64,000 nt of DNA from Flavobacterium gawalongense (GCF_007097265.1 NZ_VJZP01000011.1:1-64000); one strand, 5' to 3'. Shown: positions 1 through 8,808, counted from the stretch's first letter. Numbers and translations: made by a program. Notes: a model not told the origin generated them from the sequence alone.

Positions 1-51
1 AATTCACTCCTCTAAAAATATTTCTATCTGCCATCAGGCAAAAATAATAAA

Positions 52-1386
52 TTGCGACCTAAACGCCTATACCTATATTTGAATTTTACTTTTTTCTTAG
101 ACATAGAAAACGAAGAATTCATCATTACAGAAGGAGTTTTCAATAAAACTAAAACGGCGATTCAGCTCCGTAAAATCCAACAGGTAAATATCAATCAGTC
201 TTTTATTCAAAAAATAATTGGTGTTTATGAACTCGATGTGGATACAGCCGGCAGCAATAAAAAAGAAGGCGCCATAAAAGCGATTTCACATGAATTGGCG
301 TTGGAATTAAAATCTCGACTATTAGATAATGAAGAAAAAAAGAGTGTAAGTGAATCTGAAGCATTTCAATTTAAGGAAACGGAAGACAAACCACTTGAAG
401 CAGAACATCCTTTTATAAAAATAAGTTTTTTGAGTTTATTAAAAGTTGGAATCACCTCTAACTATGAAAGAAGTATTGCTTTATTGCTGATTTTTTTTAC
501 TACTCTTTATGAGAATTTTCAAAATTTTGGAGATGAAAATGGTATTTATAAAGAAAGAGTCGGGTCATACATAGACGAAAATTTAGTTCTTCAAACTATT
601 TTATTATCGATAGTATTCTTTTTTGGTGTTGTTTTGGTTGTGAATGTGATACGTGTTGTTTTTAAATATTTTGATTATAAAATTACTAGACAAAAAGGGT
701 CTTTATTGCTTTCTTTTGGATTGTTAAATACAAAAAGTACCATTATCAAACCCGAAAAAGTTCAGATAACAACTATTACCAGAAATTATTTCCAAAACAA
801 AATGGGTATTTTGGAAATGAAAATAAAGCAAGCAACCAGCGGTGAAAAGGAAGAACGCAAATCAGCGATTGAAATTCCGGGTTGTAGCGAACCCGAGCGG
901 GATGCTATATTGAAATTATTGTTTCATAAAATTCCGGAAAAAGGATTGATGCTTCAGCCTAATTTTCGTAAACTTGTTTTTTCAATTTTCTTGACAATAG
1001 GTTTACCTTTGTTTGGTTTTATAGTTGTTGGTTATTGGATTGAGCCAGTTTTTTTTGAGTATGGTTATTTAGTGCCTGTTTATGTTATTTTTATTGGATT
1101 GATCCAATATTTTAAATTCATAAATAACCGACTATTCATCAACGATAATTTTATAATAAAGCAGAGTGGGGCCTGGGATGTTAGTAATGAGATTATTGAG
1201 CCAAGCAAAATACAGGCAATTTCTACTTCTCAGCTTTTCTGGCATAAAAAGTTGAATATAGGTTCCATAACGTTGCATACGGCTGGAGGAAATATTGCTT
1301 TTCAGTTAGGGAATTACATAATAATAAAACAACAAGTCAACCTTTGGTTGTACGAAATAGAAACTTCCGATAGTAATTGGATGTAA
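52..1386 (+). CDS. YdbT-like bacterial PH-domain membrane protein, 5' end incomplete
   Basis: Multi-pass membrane protein with three bacterial PH-like (bPH2) modules, as in YdbT-type proteins, which usually sit beside a one-module YdbS partner; their envelope role is poorly defined. The first module covers about residues 15-85 (IQLRKIQQVNINQSFIQKI), hydrophobic segments lie near 130-150 and 175-205, the second module about 205-290, a hydrophobic pair about 305-360, and the third module 365-435. Relatives normally begin with another hydrophobic hairpin that is missing here. The frame is open only from base 16 (TAA at 13-15) and the start is a TTG. The first 44 bases read in another frame as FTPLKIFLSAIRQK, which resembles the end of a YdbS-type module. 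A frameshift, a deletion or a genuinely short gene are all possible. The family call is firm; the 5' end is not. Confidence 0.8.
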   Translation: MRPKRLYLYLNFTFFLDIENEEFIITEGVFNKTKTAIQLRKIQQVNINQSFIQKIIGVYELDVDTAGSNKKEGAIKAISHELALELKSRLLDNEEKKSVSESEAFQFKETEDKPLEAEHPFIKISFLSLLKVGITSNYERSIALLLIFFTTLYENFQNFGDENGIYKERVGSYIDENLVLQTILLSIVFFFGVVLVVNVIRVVFKYFDYKITRQKGSLLLSFGLLNTKSTIIKPEKVQITTITRNYFQNKMGILEMKIKQATSGEKEERKSAIEIPGCSEPERDAILKLLFHKIPEKGLMLQPNFRKLVFSIFLTIGLPLFGFIVVGYWIEPVFFEYGYLVPVYVIFIGLIQYFKFINNRLFINDNFIIKQSGAWDVSNEIIEPSKIQAISTSQLFWHKKLNIGSITLHTAGGNIAFQLGNYIIIKQQVNLWLYEIETSDSNWM

Positions 1387-1394
1387 ACAAAATA

Positions 1395-1440
1395 GTTTAA
1401 GGTTTAAAGTTGTTGTTACGACAAACCTTAAACCTTAAAC
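1395..1440. terminator. Inverted repeat between the PH-domain gene and menA, possible terminator
   Basis: Perfect 13-bp arms at 1395-1407 and 1428-1440 (TTAAACCTTAAAC on the right) separated by 20 nt and followed by TTTTAAAC. It starts 9 nt after the upstream stop codon. The arms are A+T rich, so it could be a weak intrinsic terminator or a processing hairpin inside one transcript. Confidence 0.35.
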
Positions 1441-1456
1441 TTTTAAACAAAAAGAT

Positions 1457-2407
1457 ATGAAACACTGGATTGAAGCTGCACGTTTACGAACATTGCCCTT
1501 GTCAGTTTCCGGAATAATTGTAGGGAGCATGTATGCTTTGGCACACCCAACGGACAACATATTGACGCCAACGGAAGTCTTTAATTGGAGGCTCTTTGGC
1601 TTTGCCATATTAACTACACTTGGACTGCAAATACTGTCTAATTTTGCTAATGATTACGGCGACGGCATGAAAGGAACGGATAACGAAGACCGTGTTGGTC
1701 CAAAACGTGCCATACAAAGCGGCGTAATTACGCCCGAAGCTATGAAACGCGCCATTATAATCACATCGGCATTGACGTTGCTTTCGGCGATGTTATTAAT
1801 TTACTATGCGTTTACAGATACTAATTTATGGTATTCCTTATTTTATTTGGTTTTGGGGATTTTATCTATAGTGTCGGCAATTCGTTATACCGTGGGAAAT
1901 ACAGCATATGGATATCGCGGATACGGAGATTTATTTGTCTTTGTGTTTTTCGGTTTAGTAAGCACTTTAGGGGTTAATTTTTTGTATTCAAAACAACTGG
2001 ATTTTGAATTGTTTTTACCTGCAACAGCCATTGGATTATTGAGTGTTGGAGTTTTAAATCTGAACAATATGCGTGACGAAGCATCGGATAGAAAATCAAA
2101 TAAAAACACGATTGTCGTAAAAATTGGCGGAGCCAAAGCTAAAATATACCATTATTTCCTAATTGTTTCAGCTATGATTTTGGTGTTGGTTTTTGCAATT
2201 ATAAACCATTTTCACTTTGATCAATACTTATTTTTGCTAGCTTATATCCCTTTAACTAAACATTTAATTACCGTTTATAAAAATCACAATACTAAGGAAT
2301 TAGATCCCGAATTAAAAAAACTATCGCTAAGTACTTTTGCACTTTCTGTATTGTTGGCATTGTGTATGATTTTCTTCTTTTCGGACTTGATTGTCAATAA
2401 TTATTAA
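1457..2407 (+). CDS. menA: 1,4-dihydroxy-2-naphthoate polyprenyltransferase (MenA)
   Basis: UbiA-superfamily membrane prenyltransferase that attaches the polyprenyl tail to 1,4-dihydroxy-2-naphthoate, the membrane step of menaquinone synthesis. The first Asp-rich Mg-diphosphate motif is visible at residues 65-78 (NDYGDGMKGTDNED) and the second near 203-212 (NNMRDEASDR). Eight to nine hydrophobic segments are present and the length of 316 aa is normal. The N-terminal WIEAARLRTLPLSVSGI is characteristic of MenA rather than UbiA. menC lies 3 kb downstream on the same strand, so this is a loose men cluster interrupted by other genes. I am confident of the call. Confidence 0.95.
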   Translation: MKHWIEAARLRTLPLSVSGIIVGSMYALAHPTDNILTPTEVFNWRLFGFAILTTLGLQILSNFANDYGDGMKGTDNEDRVGPKRAIQSGVITPEAMKRAIIITSALTLLSAMLLIYYAFTDTNLWYSLFYLVLGILSIVSAIRYTVGNTAYGYRGYGDLFVFVFFGLVSTLGVNFLYSKQLDFELFLPATAIGLLSVGVLNLNNMRDEASDRKSNKNTIVVKIGGAKAKIYHYFLIVSAMILVLVFAIINHFHFDQYLFLLAYIPLTKHLITVYKNHNTKELDPELKKLSLSTFALSVLLALCMIFFFSDLIVNNY

Positions 2408-2460
2408 AGGTAAATTAAAACTCAAATCAGTCCATTTTTAGATCTTTAAATTTAATTCAA

Positions 2461-3138
2461 ATGAAAATAACATTTTACGGTCATGCCTCTTTGGGGATAG
2501 AAGTTGGAGGCAAATACATAATTGTAGATCCTTATATTTCTGCTAATCCAAATGCATCACATATTGATATCGACACATTAAAAGCAGACTTTATCTTAAT
2601 AACTCATGCGCACGGAGATCATATTCTGGATGTGGAGGCAATTGCCAAAAGAACCAATGCAGTAATAGTTTCTAATGCTGAAATTGCGGGCCATTATTGC
2701 CAAAAAGGTTTTCAGACACACCCCATGAATCACGGAGGAAGCTGGAATTTTGACTTTGGAAGACTGAAATATGTCAATGCCATTCACTCCAGTTCTTTTC
2801 CTGACGGCAGTTACGGAGGAAATCCGGGCGGTTTTGTTATTGAAGGGGAACATAAAAATGTATACATTGCTGGAGATACGGCGCTTACTATGGATATGAA
2901 ACTCATTCCTATGCGTACCAAACTGGATTTGGCGATTCTGCCAATAGGAGATAATTTCACCATGGATGTCGAAGATGCTATTGTTGCTTCTGATTTCTTG
3001 GATTGTGATAAAATTTTAGGATATCATTACGACACTTTTGGCTATATCGAAATCGATCATGAAGACGCCATTCGTAAATTCTTCAATAAAGGAAAAGATT
3101 TAATGTTACTGGAAATAGGAAGTTCCATCGAATTATAA
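2461..3138 (+). CDS. Metal-dependent hydrolase, UPF0173 / metallo-beta-lactamase fold
   Basis: Cytoplasmic metallo-beta-lactamase-fold hydrolase of the UPF0173 (UlaG-like) type; the physiological substrate is unknown. The metal site is clear: THAHGDH at residues 48-54, a further His near 91 (MNHGG), Asp in AGDTALT near 139, and a C-terminal His in GYHYDTFG. Its length of 225 aa is typical and there is no signal peptide. It begins 53 nt after menA and is probably transcribed with it. I recall this menA-hydrolase pairing from related genomes, but no role in quinone synthesis is proven. Confidence 0.88.
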   Translation: MKITFYGHASLGIEVGGKYIIVDPYISANPNASHIDIDTLKADFILITHAHGDHILDVEAIAKRTNAVIVSNAEIAGHYCQKGFQTHPMNHGGSWNFDFGRLKYVNAIHSSSFPDGSYGGNPGGFVIEGEHKNVYIAGDTALTMDMKLIPMRTKLDLAILPIGDNFTMDVEDAIVASDFLDCDKILGYHYDTFGYIEIDHEDAIRKFFNKGKDLMLLEIGSSIEL

Positions 3139-3157
3139 TTTTTTATTTAAAGCTAAT

Positions 3158-3321
3158 CCAGCTATACGTTGCAAATGAAATTCACTGAACTCTTATGAAA
3201 ATAAAAGTATAGTGAAGTAATCTTTTTTATCCGTTGAAAAGGCTGTAAAAAGGATTTCCACTGCAAACGAAGTTCACTGAACTCAGATGAAAATAGAAAT
3301 TAAGTGAAGTAATCTGGGCTA
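3158..3321 (+). repeat. Dispersed flavobacterial intergenic element carrying two 44-bp insertions
   Basis: The outer parts (CCAGCTATACGTTGCAA at 3158-3174, AAAAAGGATTTCCACTGCAA at 3247-3266, AATCTGGGCTA at 3311-3321) match the uninterrupted element at 52780-52847. Two related 44-nt segments (3175-3218 and 3267-3310, each with TTCACTGAACTC near the left and ending AGTGAAGT) are inserted at equivalent GCAA/AATC positions. With flanks they form a 52-bp direct repeat (3171-3222, 3263-3314). It lies between the UPF0173 gene and the TPR gene and contains no convincing ORF. Confidence 0.7.
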
Positions 3322-3340
3322 AAAAACGTTAATCAAGAAA

Positions 3341-4549
3341 ATGAACATTCAAAAAATTGCTTTAATAGTATTAACAACTATTTCGTTTCAATCTGTTTTT
3401 TCTCAAAAAGATGGTTATTGGGATAAAACCCGCGCTACAACTGAAGAAATTACAGTTTCCGCAAGAGATAGAATTATCATAAAAACCCAAGATTTTCCTG
3501 AAGGAACTACTGAAGTAGTTTACAGAATAACACTTTTGGATAAAAATCAGCAAATGGCGGGCAGTTTAGTTTCTGTTTTAAAAGCTATTCCAGACCCAAC
3601 AGGAATCAGTCAGGGTTCAGCAGGAGCTGTTTTTATCTTGTCTAAAATCTCTGGAGATGATAAATGCAAGTATGCTGTTTTTTCTAGCGCAGACTTGGCT
3701 GTGAAATACAAAGAAAACGGAAAAACTGACGATGCTTGTTTGGTTCAGGATACTCCTGTAAGCAAAGATGCGAAACGACTTTCTAGAGAGAAATCGGCTT
3801 GTATGAAATCCAATTCTGGAAATTTATGGTTTGGTTTCGAAAGTAAAAACTGGATCATGAATCAAAAAATTATTCTCGAAGTCGTGCCGTGGGTTGATAA
3901 CAAACTCAGCCGCGGATGGACTCTGGAAAACAGAAAACAAATCATTGATCAATGCAAAACATCGAATATGGCTCAAAAAATGACCAATTCAGATGATTTT
4001 TGCGTTTGTATTCTGGATAAAATACAATCTAAATATAAGTTTAAGGAATTCCAAAATTTATTAGCGATAGAGCGTTCTAAAGCGTTTAAAGACTTTGGTA
4101 ACAGTTGTTTTGGTGAAACAAGCTTTTCTAAAGGGGTTTATGATGATTTGCGAAAACAAGCGTCTCTATTGGTAAAACAAGGAGAGCAAGGTGGAGCAAT
4201 TATGAAATTGACAACTATAATCAATGATGGAAAAGCAACCGCTTTGGATTATAATGCAATTGGAAACAGTTATATTTTAACCAAACAATATGGAAAAGCG
4301 ATTAAATTCCTAAAAGAAGGCGAGAAGCTCGATGATTCGGAATTATTGATAAAACTGAATTTGGCACACGCATATTTATTGAATGATAATTATGCGTCGG
4401 CAAAAGCTATTTACAAAGAATACCAGTCACAAAATGTAACAGACAGTTTGAGCTGGATTCAAAAAGTAAAACAAGATTTTGAGACTTTCAAAAAGGTGGG
4501 CATTCAAAATGATGATTTTGAAAGAGTTTTGAAGTTAATCGAAAAGTAG
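3341..4549 (+). CDS. Secreted TPR-repeat protein
   Basis: A signal peptide (residues 1-21, cleaved after VFSQ) precedes an unrecognised N-terminal domain of about 190 residues, a Cys-containing middle (near CVCILDK), and a C-terminal TPR region (about 280-375) that includes ALDYNAIGNSYILTKQYGKA. It is probably periplasmic or outer-membrane associated. Similar proteins of unknown role occur in flavobacteria. It lies between the dispersed repeat upstream and the long hairpin before higBA, so it may be its own transcription unit. The TPR call is good; the function is unknown. Confidence 0.75.
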   Translation: MNIQKIALIVLTTISFQSVFSQKDGYWDKTRATTEEITVSARDRIIIKTQDFPEGTTEVVYRITLLDKNQQMAGSLVSVLKAIPDPTGISQGSAGAVFILSKISGDDKCKYAVFSSADLAVKYKENGKTDDACLVQDTPVSKDAKRLSREKSACMKSNSGNLWFGFESKNWIMNQKIILEVVPWVDNKLSRGWTLENRKQIIDQCKTSNMAQKMTNSDDFCVCILDKIQSKYKFKEFQNLLAIERSKAFKDFGNSCFGETSFSKGVYDDLRKQASLLVKQGEQGGAIMKLTTIINDGKATALDYNAIGNSYILTKQYGKAIKFLKEGEKLDDSELLIKLNLAHAYLLNDNYASAKAIYKEYQSQNVTDSLSWIQKVKQDFETFKKVGIQNDDFERVLKLIEK

Positions 4550-4575
4550 ATTCACTTTTCTAAAACTCATATTTT

Positions 4576-4646
4576 CTTAAATGTCTTATTATGGTTTAAA
4601 AACGGATTTATTGTTTTACCATATAAGGAATATAAGGACATTTAAG
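4576..4646. terminator. Long imperfect hairpin downstream of the TPR gene
   Basis: The outer arms CTTAAATGTC and GACATTTAAG flank further imperfect pairing (TATGGTTTAAAA against TTTTACCATA). It separates the TPR gene from the higBA promoter and may act as a terminator, although there is no clean U-tract. Confidence 0.4.
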
Positions 4647-4692
4647 TCTGGATAAAATTAATTATTTTGATTTTAAATCTTTAAAAAATAAT

Positions 4693-4707
4693 TTCCCAAA
4701 ATGGGAA
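4693..4707. promoter_or_regulatory. Candidate HigA operator
   Basis: Inverted repeat TTCCCA-AAA-TGGGAA centred about 20 bp upstream of the -7 box of the toxin-antitoxin promoter, i.e. in the -33 region. HigA-type antitoxins usually autorepress by binding palindromes at this position. Position and symmetry are seen; binding is inferred. Confidence 0.5.
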
Positions 4708-4716
4708 CTTTTTTAT

Positions 4717-4724
4717 TATCTTTG
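4717..4724 (+). promoter_or_regulatory. -7 box of the higBA promoter
   Basis: TATCTTTG matches the Bacteroidota -7 consensus TAnnTTTG exactly and lies 15 nt before the TTG start of higB, giving a very short leader. Confidence 0.6.
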
Positions 4725-4739
4725 TAAAATAAATAGAAT

Positions 4740-5033
4740 TTGAGAGTAATTGCAAAAAATACATTGAGAGATTTTTGGGTAGCTCATACTGATGGTGAAC
4801 AGCAATTAATGTCTTGGTTTCAGGAAACGAGCAAAGCCGAATGGGAAAATCCCAACGTGATAAAACAACAATATCCAAGTGTAAGTATTTTAAATAATAA
4901 TCGGTTTGTGTTTAATATCAAGGGAAATAATTACCGATTAATAGTTAAAATTAATTTTGACTACCAAATGGTTTGGATTCGGTTTATTGGAACGCATGCA
5001 GAATATGATAAAATTAACGCCAACGAAATTTAA
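4740..5033 (+). CDS. higB: HigB-type mRNA interferase toxin
   Basis: Toxin of the HigB (RelE-fold) family, expected to cut translated mRNAs at the ribosome. The 97-residue protein starts RVIAKNTLRDFW and contains NNRFVFNIKGNNYRLIVKI and WIRFIGTHAEYDKI, the core strands of this subfamily. The start is TTG, chosen because relatives begin with the same MRxIAKxTLRxFW and no ATG lies upstream. The antitoxin follows after 5 nt. The toxin-first order is typical of higBA. The pair sits inside the men gene neighbourhood, which suggests insertion. No catalytic test is possible here, but the family assignment is strong. Confidence 0.9.
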   Translation: MRVIAKNTLRDFWVAHTDGEQQLMSWFQETSKAEWENPNVIKQQYPSVSILNNNRFVFNIKGNNYRLIVKINFDYQMVWIRFIGTHAEYDKINANEI

Positions 5034-5038
5034 TTGCA

Positions 5039-5395
5039 ATGGAAATTAAGCCTATAAAAACAGAAAACGATTATAACCAAGCTCTCGAAAGACTTGAAGT
5101 TATTTTTGATGCTAAAAACGGTTCGCCTGAAGGTGACGAATTGGAAGTGCTTAGTATTTTAATTGACCAATATGAGAATGACCATTTTCCTATTGGTATG
5201 CCAGACCCAATTGAGGCTATAAAATTCAGAATGGAGCAAATGGGATATAATCAAAATGATTTAGCCAATATTGTTGGTTTAAAAAGTCGTGCGAGTGAAA
5301 TCCTAAATCGCAAACGAAAACTTTCTTTGGAAATGATCCGTCAACTGCATGAGAGGCTAAATATTCCAACAGATGTATTGATTCAGGCTTATTAA
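5039..5395 (+). CDS. higA: HigA antitoxin, XRE-type DNA-binding protein
   Basis: The 118-residue partner of HigB. The C-terminal half (about residues 58-112, AIKFRMEQMGYNQNDLANIV then SRASEILNRKRKLSLEMIRQ) is a helix-turn-helix of the XRE/HigA type. The acidic N-terminal half is the likely toxin-binding part, a layout seen in HigA proteins with N-terminal neutralising segments. It is co-transcribed with higB and probably autorepresses through the palindrome in front of the toxin. Confidence 0.9.
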   Translation: MEIKPIKTENDYNQALERLEVIFDAKNGSPEGDELEVLSILIDQYENDHFPIGMPDPIEAIKFRMEQMGYNQNDLANIVGLKSRASEILNRKRKLSLEMIRQLHERLNIPTDVLIQAY

Positions 5396-5458
5396 AAATA
5401 GGTGATTGGGTTATAGTAACTCATAATCTATAATTCATAATTTATAATTTATAATTTC

Positions 5459-6505
5459 TTGAAAGCAACCTACCACAAATACATTCTTAATTTCAAACGA
5501 CCATCAGGAACTTCCCGTGGTGTTATGACCGAAAAAGAAACTTGGTTTATCATCTTGGAACAAGACGGTAAAAAGGGAATTGGAGAATGTGGAATTCTTC
5601 GTGGATTGAGTATTGATGATCGACCAGATTATGAAGAAAAATTGCGATGGACTTGTGACAATATTCACTTGGGGAAAGACTGGCTTTGGGAAGCGTTATT
5701 GGAGTTTCCTTCGATACAATTTGGAGTGGAAATGGCGTTCCAATCTTTGGCTAGTGAAACTCCTTTTTTACTCTTTCCTTCGAACTTTACAAATGGTACA
5801 AAATCCATCCCTATAAACGGTTTAGTTTGGATGGGTGAGGAGTCGTTTATGAAGCAACAAATCGAGGAAAAATTAGCAGATGGTTTTCGTTGCATAAAAC
5901 TCAAAATAGGAGCGATAGATTTCGATAAAGAACTGCAGTTACTACGGTTTATTCGGGAACATTTCACTCCGGAACAAGTTGAAATTCGTGTCGATGCGAA
6001 TGGTGCTTTTGATGAAAATTTAGCTTTATATAAATTAATACAACTATCTGAATTTAAATTACATAGTATAGAGCAGCCGCTCCAAAAAAATCATACTGAC
6101 AGTATGGCAGAGTTGTGTAAAATTACTCCTTTTCCTATTGCTTTGGATGAAGAGCTAATCGGTGTATTTACACGGGTAGAAAAAGAGTTGTTATTGGAGA
6201 AAATCAAACCGCAATACATCATTTTGAAGCCTAGTTTTGTAGGCGGTTTTCGAGGAACCCAAGAGTGGATTTCATTGGCTGAAAAGCATAAAATTGGATG
6301 GTGGATTACCTCAGCTTTGGAGAGTAATATTGGGCTAAATGCCATCGCACAATGGACCTTTTTACAGCACAATTCAATGCCACAGGGATTAGGAACCGGA
6401 GCGCTTTATACGAATAATTTTGACTGCCCATTGGAGGTTTCACAGGGGCAATTATGGTATAAAACAGCGTTGGATTGGAAGTTTGATTTTGGTCTTTTAA
6501 TGTAA
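5459..6505 (+). CDS. menC: o-Succinylbenzoate synthase (MenC)
   Basis: Enolase-superfamily enzyme that dehydrates SHCHC to o-succinylbenzoate in menaquinone synthesis. The active-site set is visible: K147/K149 (KLK), metal ligands D179 (DANGAF), E205 (EQP) and D230 (LDEE), and K257 (LKPS). The 348-residue length is normal. The start is TTG, directly before KATYHKYILNFKRPSGTSRG, which aligns with the usual N-terminus; no ATG fits. The leader is an A+T-rich run of TATAATTT-like units. menA lies upstream on the same strand but separated, so regulation may be independent. Confidence 0.93.
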   Translation: MKATYHKYILNFKRPSGTSRGVMTEKETWFIILEQDGKKGIGECGILRGLSIDDRPDYEEKLRWTCDNIHLGKDWLWEALLEFPSIQFGVEMAFQSLASETPFLLFPSNFTNGTKSIPINGLVWMGEESFMKQQIEEKLADGFRCIKLKIGAIDFDKELQLLRFIREHFTPEQVEIRVDANGAFDENLALYKLIQLSEFKLHSIEQPLQKNHTDSMAELCKITPFPIALDEELIGVFTRVEKELLLEKIKPQYIILKPSFVGGFRGTQEWISLAEKHKIGWWITSALESNIGLNAIAQWTFLQHNSMPQGLGTGALYTNNFDCPLEVSQGQLWYKTALDWKFDFGLLM

Positions 6506-6506
6506 A

Positions 6507-7595
6507 TTATTTCGTAACTTTCTTTTGTTCGCCATCTCCCAGTAAAACGGATAATGTCTTTAAACTTGGTGTACGGTCGGCAATCAGTTTTATGATACTA
6601 ATGAACGGGATAAACAATATCATTCCTGCAGCACCCCATAAAATGCCTCCTACAATTACCACAATAATGATGACAAGTGTATTTATTTTCAAACGGCTTC
6701 CCACTGCAAAAGGAAATATGATATAGGCTTCGAGTACTTGTACAATAGAAAAGACTATTATAACACCTAATGGGTACCAAATCGAATTATACGTTATCCA
6801 GGAAACTGCAATGGGTAAGAGTGATGAAATCATTATTCCCACGTAAGGTATAAATGTTAGAATTGAGGCTATAAAACCAAACAGAAATGGGTGTGGTACC
6901 CCGATAATCAGCAGTCCAATGCTGTTTAAAAGTCCAACTATTAAATATACCACTAACATTCCTTTGATGAAATTGTAATAGGCATGAATGGTTTCAATAA
7001 GGATTTCGTGAATGGTGCTTTTTCTTTCTGGTGGAAAAAGTTCATACAACGCATTCGATAACATCTGGCGATGGAATAGAATCAGCGCCGAAAAAACAGG
7101 AATCATTAATAGGTAAAATAGAGACTCTGATACAGAATATGCGGTATTTCGCAGCAAGGAAAAAGCTTCTGAACCAGAGTTATTGAGCATATTTTTGATG
7201 AATTCCGATTGTTTTTCAAGGCTGATGTCAAATCTTTCGGATAGGAAAGTACTCAATTGATTTATCGTTTCTGTAAGTTTAGCTCTCAAAGATTGCCATT
7301 CCTGAAGAAACTCTGAAAACTGTGCGAATAATAGATAAATTACCGCTCCCACCAAAACGGTTACTCCTAAAATGGAAATAATAATTGCAATTCCTTTGTT
7401 AATTCCCTTTGTTTGCATCCATTTACATATGGGATACAGAATAAAGCTAATGAGTAATGAAAAGCTTAACGGAATAAATAGTGTTTTACCAAAGTACAGA
7501 ATCAAAGAGGCCAGTATGATGAGCTGAAGAATTTCTAAAACAGAATATTTTCTGTTTGATTGAAATGGAACGGGTGTTTTAGAAGATTGTATCAT
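6507..7595 (-). CDS. AI-2E family transporter (membrane permease)
   Basis: Integral membrane protein of the AI-2E transporter superfamily (PF01594), 362 aa with about eight hydrophobic segments and the long helical insert (about residues 85-145) typical of the family. Members have been linked to export of signals, ions or tetrapyrrole intermediates, and the substrate cannot be read from sequence. It contains the family signatures PLGVIIVFSIVQVLEAYII and FIPYVGIMISSLLPI. It converges tail to tail with menC, with one base between the stop codons. Confidence 0.87.
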   Translation of the reverse strand: MIQSSKTPVPFQSNRKYSVLEILQLIILASLILYFGKTLFIPLSFSLLISFILYPICKWMQTKGINKGIAIIISILGVTVLVGAVIYLLFAQFSEFLQEWQSLRAKLTETINQLSTFLSERFDISLEKQSEFIKNMLNNSGSEAFSLLRNTAYSVSESLFYLLMIPVFSALILFHRQMLSNALYELFPPERKSTIHEILIETIHAYYNFIKGMLVVYLIVGLLNSIGLLIIGVPHPFLFGFIASILTFIPYVGIMISSLLPIAVSWITYNSIWYPLGVIIVFSIVQVLEAYIIFPFAVGSRLKINTLVIIIVVIVGGILWGAAGMILFIPFISIIKLIADRTPSLKTLSVLLGDGEQKKVTK

Positions 7596-7720
7596 ACAAA
7601 TTTATATTGTAACCGTTATTCCTTGTCCCTCTTTAACTTTTTTATTCTAAAAATTAGTTGCGATTAAAGTATTAATCAAAACGAATAGTGTAGGTGTAAA
7701 TTGTTTGTTAAGGCAAATTT

Positions 7721-8167
7721 TCAGGAGTCTAATAAACGCCTGTGGTAATTGATTTGTCCCAGATGATAGGCCAGGTGAGTGGTTAAATGAATGAGCATAA
7801 ACTCAGTTGAAGTCTTGGTTTCAAAAACTAAAAGAGGAAACTCCATTTTTAATTCTTCTTCCGATACGTTATTAAGTGCATTGTTAACGACAACAATGGT
7901 TGCTTCGATTTTGTTTATTAATTCTGCTCTCGGAATATCTTTTTGTGAAAATTCGAGCGCTCTGTTTCTGATATAACCGGTTTTTCCAAATTCGGCTCCA
8001 ATATAGGTATTAAGATTCCCAACCAAATGCAAGCAAAGATTCCCGGCTGAATTAGCTATCCCTTTTTGAATGTGCCAAATTTGACTTTCATTTTGGTAGA
8101 GCTCCATTTCTGCTTTAAGCTGTTTTAAATCTCTGTTGAATAGCGATTTTAAAGTTTCAATTAGCAT
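7721..8167 (-). CDS. DinB-superfamily four-helix protein
   Basis: 148-aa DinB-like (DUF1572-type) protein with the metal-binding His triad of the superfamily apparently present: H47 (LCLHLVGN), H131 and H135 (HLAYHLGQ). DinB-fold proteins include thiol-dependent S-transferases and many of unknown activity. It overlaps the upstream NTF2-like gene by 11 nt, so the two are translated from one message. Confidence 0.85.
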   Translation of the reverse strand: MLIETLKSLFNRDLKQLKAEMELYQNESQIWHIQKGIANSAGNLCLHLVGNLNTYIGAEFGKTGYIRNRALEFSQKDIPRAELINKIEATIVVVNNALNNVSEEELKMEFPLLVFETKTSTEFMLIHLTTHLAYHLGQINYHRRLLDS

Positions 8168-8636
8168 GTTTCGTTTCTTTATACTTCTTCAATGAAAGAA
8201 GTGCTTTTTGGTGTATTTTGTTTTGAAAATAACCTGTCCATCCAAATAAATACCCCGGAATTCCTAATGCCTGCTTGGACCATTTCCAGATATCAAAATC
8301 ATCAGTATGCTTGATAATTAGCCCATCCTTAAACTGAAATTGCGCATGAATAACGTTTACCACTTTTCTATTGGTTTTACTAAAGTTGTAAGTTGCTATC
8401 CATCTGACAGAACCAAGATATTCATCTGCTTTTATATCTGAGAATTCAATTTTTATATTTCCTTTGCTTTTTTCCATCAGCATTTTCCACATTTGACAAA
8501 CATCATTTTCTTTTAATAAACCAAATACAGGATCACGAAACTGAATCGTTGGATGATAATATTCACACATTGTTGAAGCATCAGCATTGGCAAAAGCAGA
8601 ATAGAATTTAATAAGATTTTGTTTGTTTGGGGTCAT
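8157..8636 (-). CDS. NTF2-like / SnoaL-fold protein
   Basis: 159-aa protein of the NTF2-like superfamily, with the usual start (NLIKFYSAFANADASTMCEYY) and HPTIQFRDPVFG, followed by the curved-sheet strands VRWIATYNFSKTNRKVVNVI and DGLIIKHTDDFDIWKW. Such proteins are small-molecule isomerases, cyclases or binding proteins; the substrate is unknown. It is the first gene of a two-gene unit with the DinB-like protein. Confidence 0.82.
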   Translation of the reverse strand: MTPNKQNLIKFYSAFANADASTMCEYYHPTIQFRDPVFGLLKENDVCQMWKMLMEKSKGNIKIEFSDIKADEYLGSVRWIATYNFSKTNRKVVNVIHAQFQFKDGLIIKHTDDFDIWKWSKQALGIPGYLFGWTGYFQNKIHQKALLSLKKYKETKHAN

Positions 8637-8808
8637 ATATGCATAAAGTGAATAGTAAAAATAATAATTTTTTTGTTAAAATTTAGGTTTTAAAACACTA
8701 ATGTAAAAAAAATAGATGCGGTTCATTTCTAATTTGAACAAATCAATGGTGTTGATTGGTTGTAATTCATCGATTTGCTTTGACTATAGATTTTAAATTT
8801 TAAACAAA

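Noticed and set aside
5613..6372. ORFs in other frames inside menC
   Set aside because: They overlap a complete, conserved enzyme gene and show no family features.
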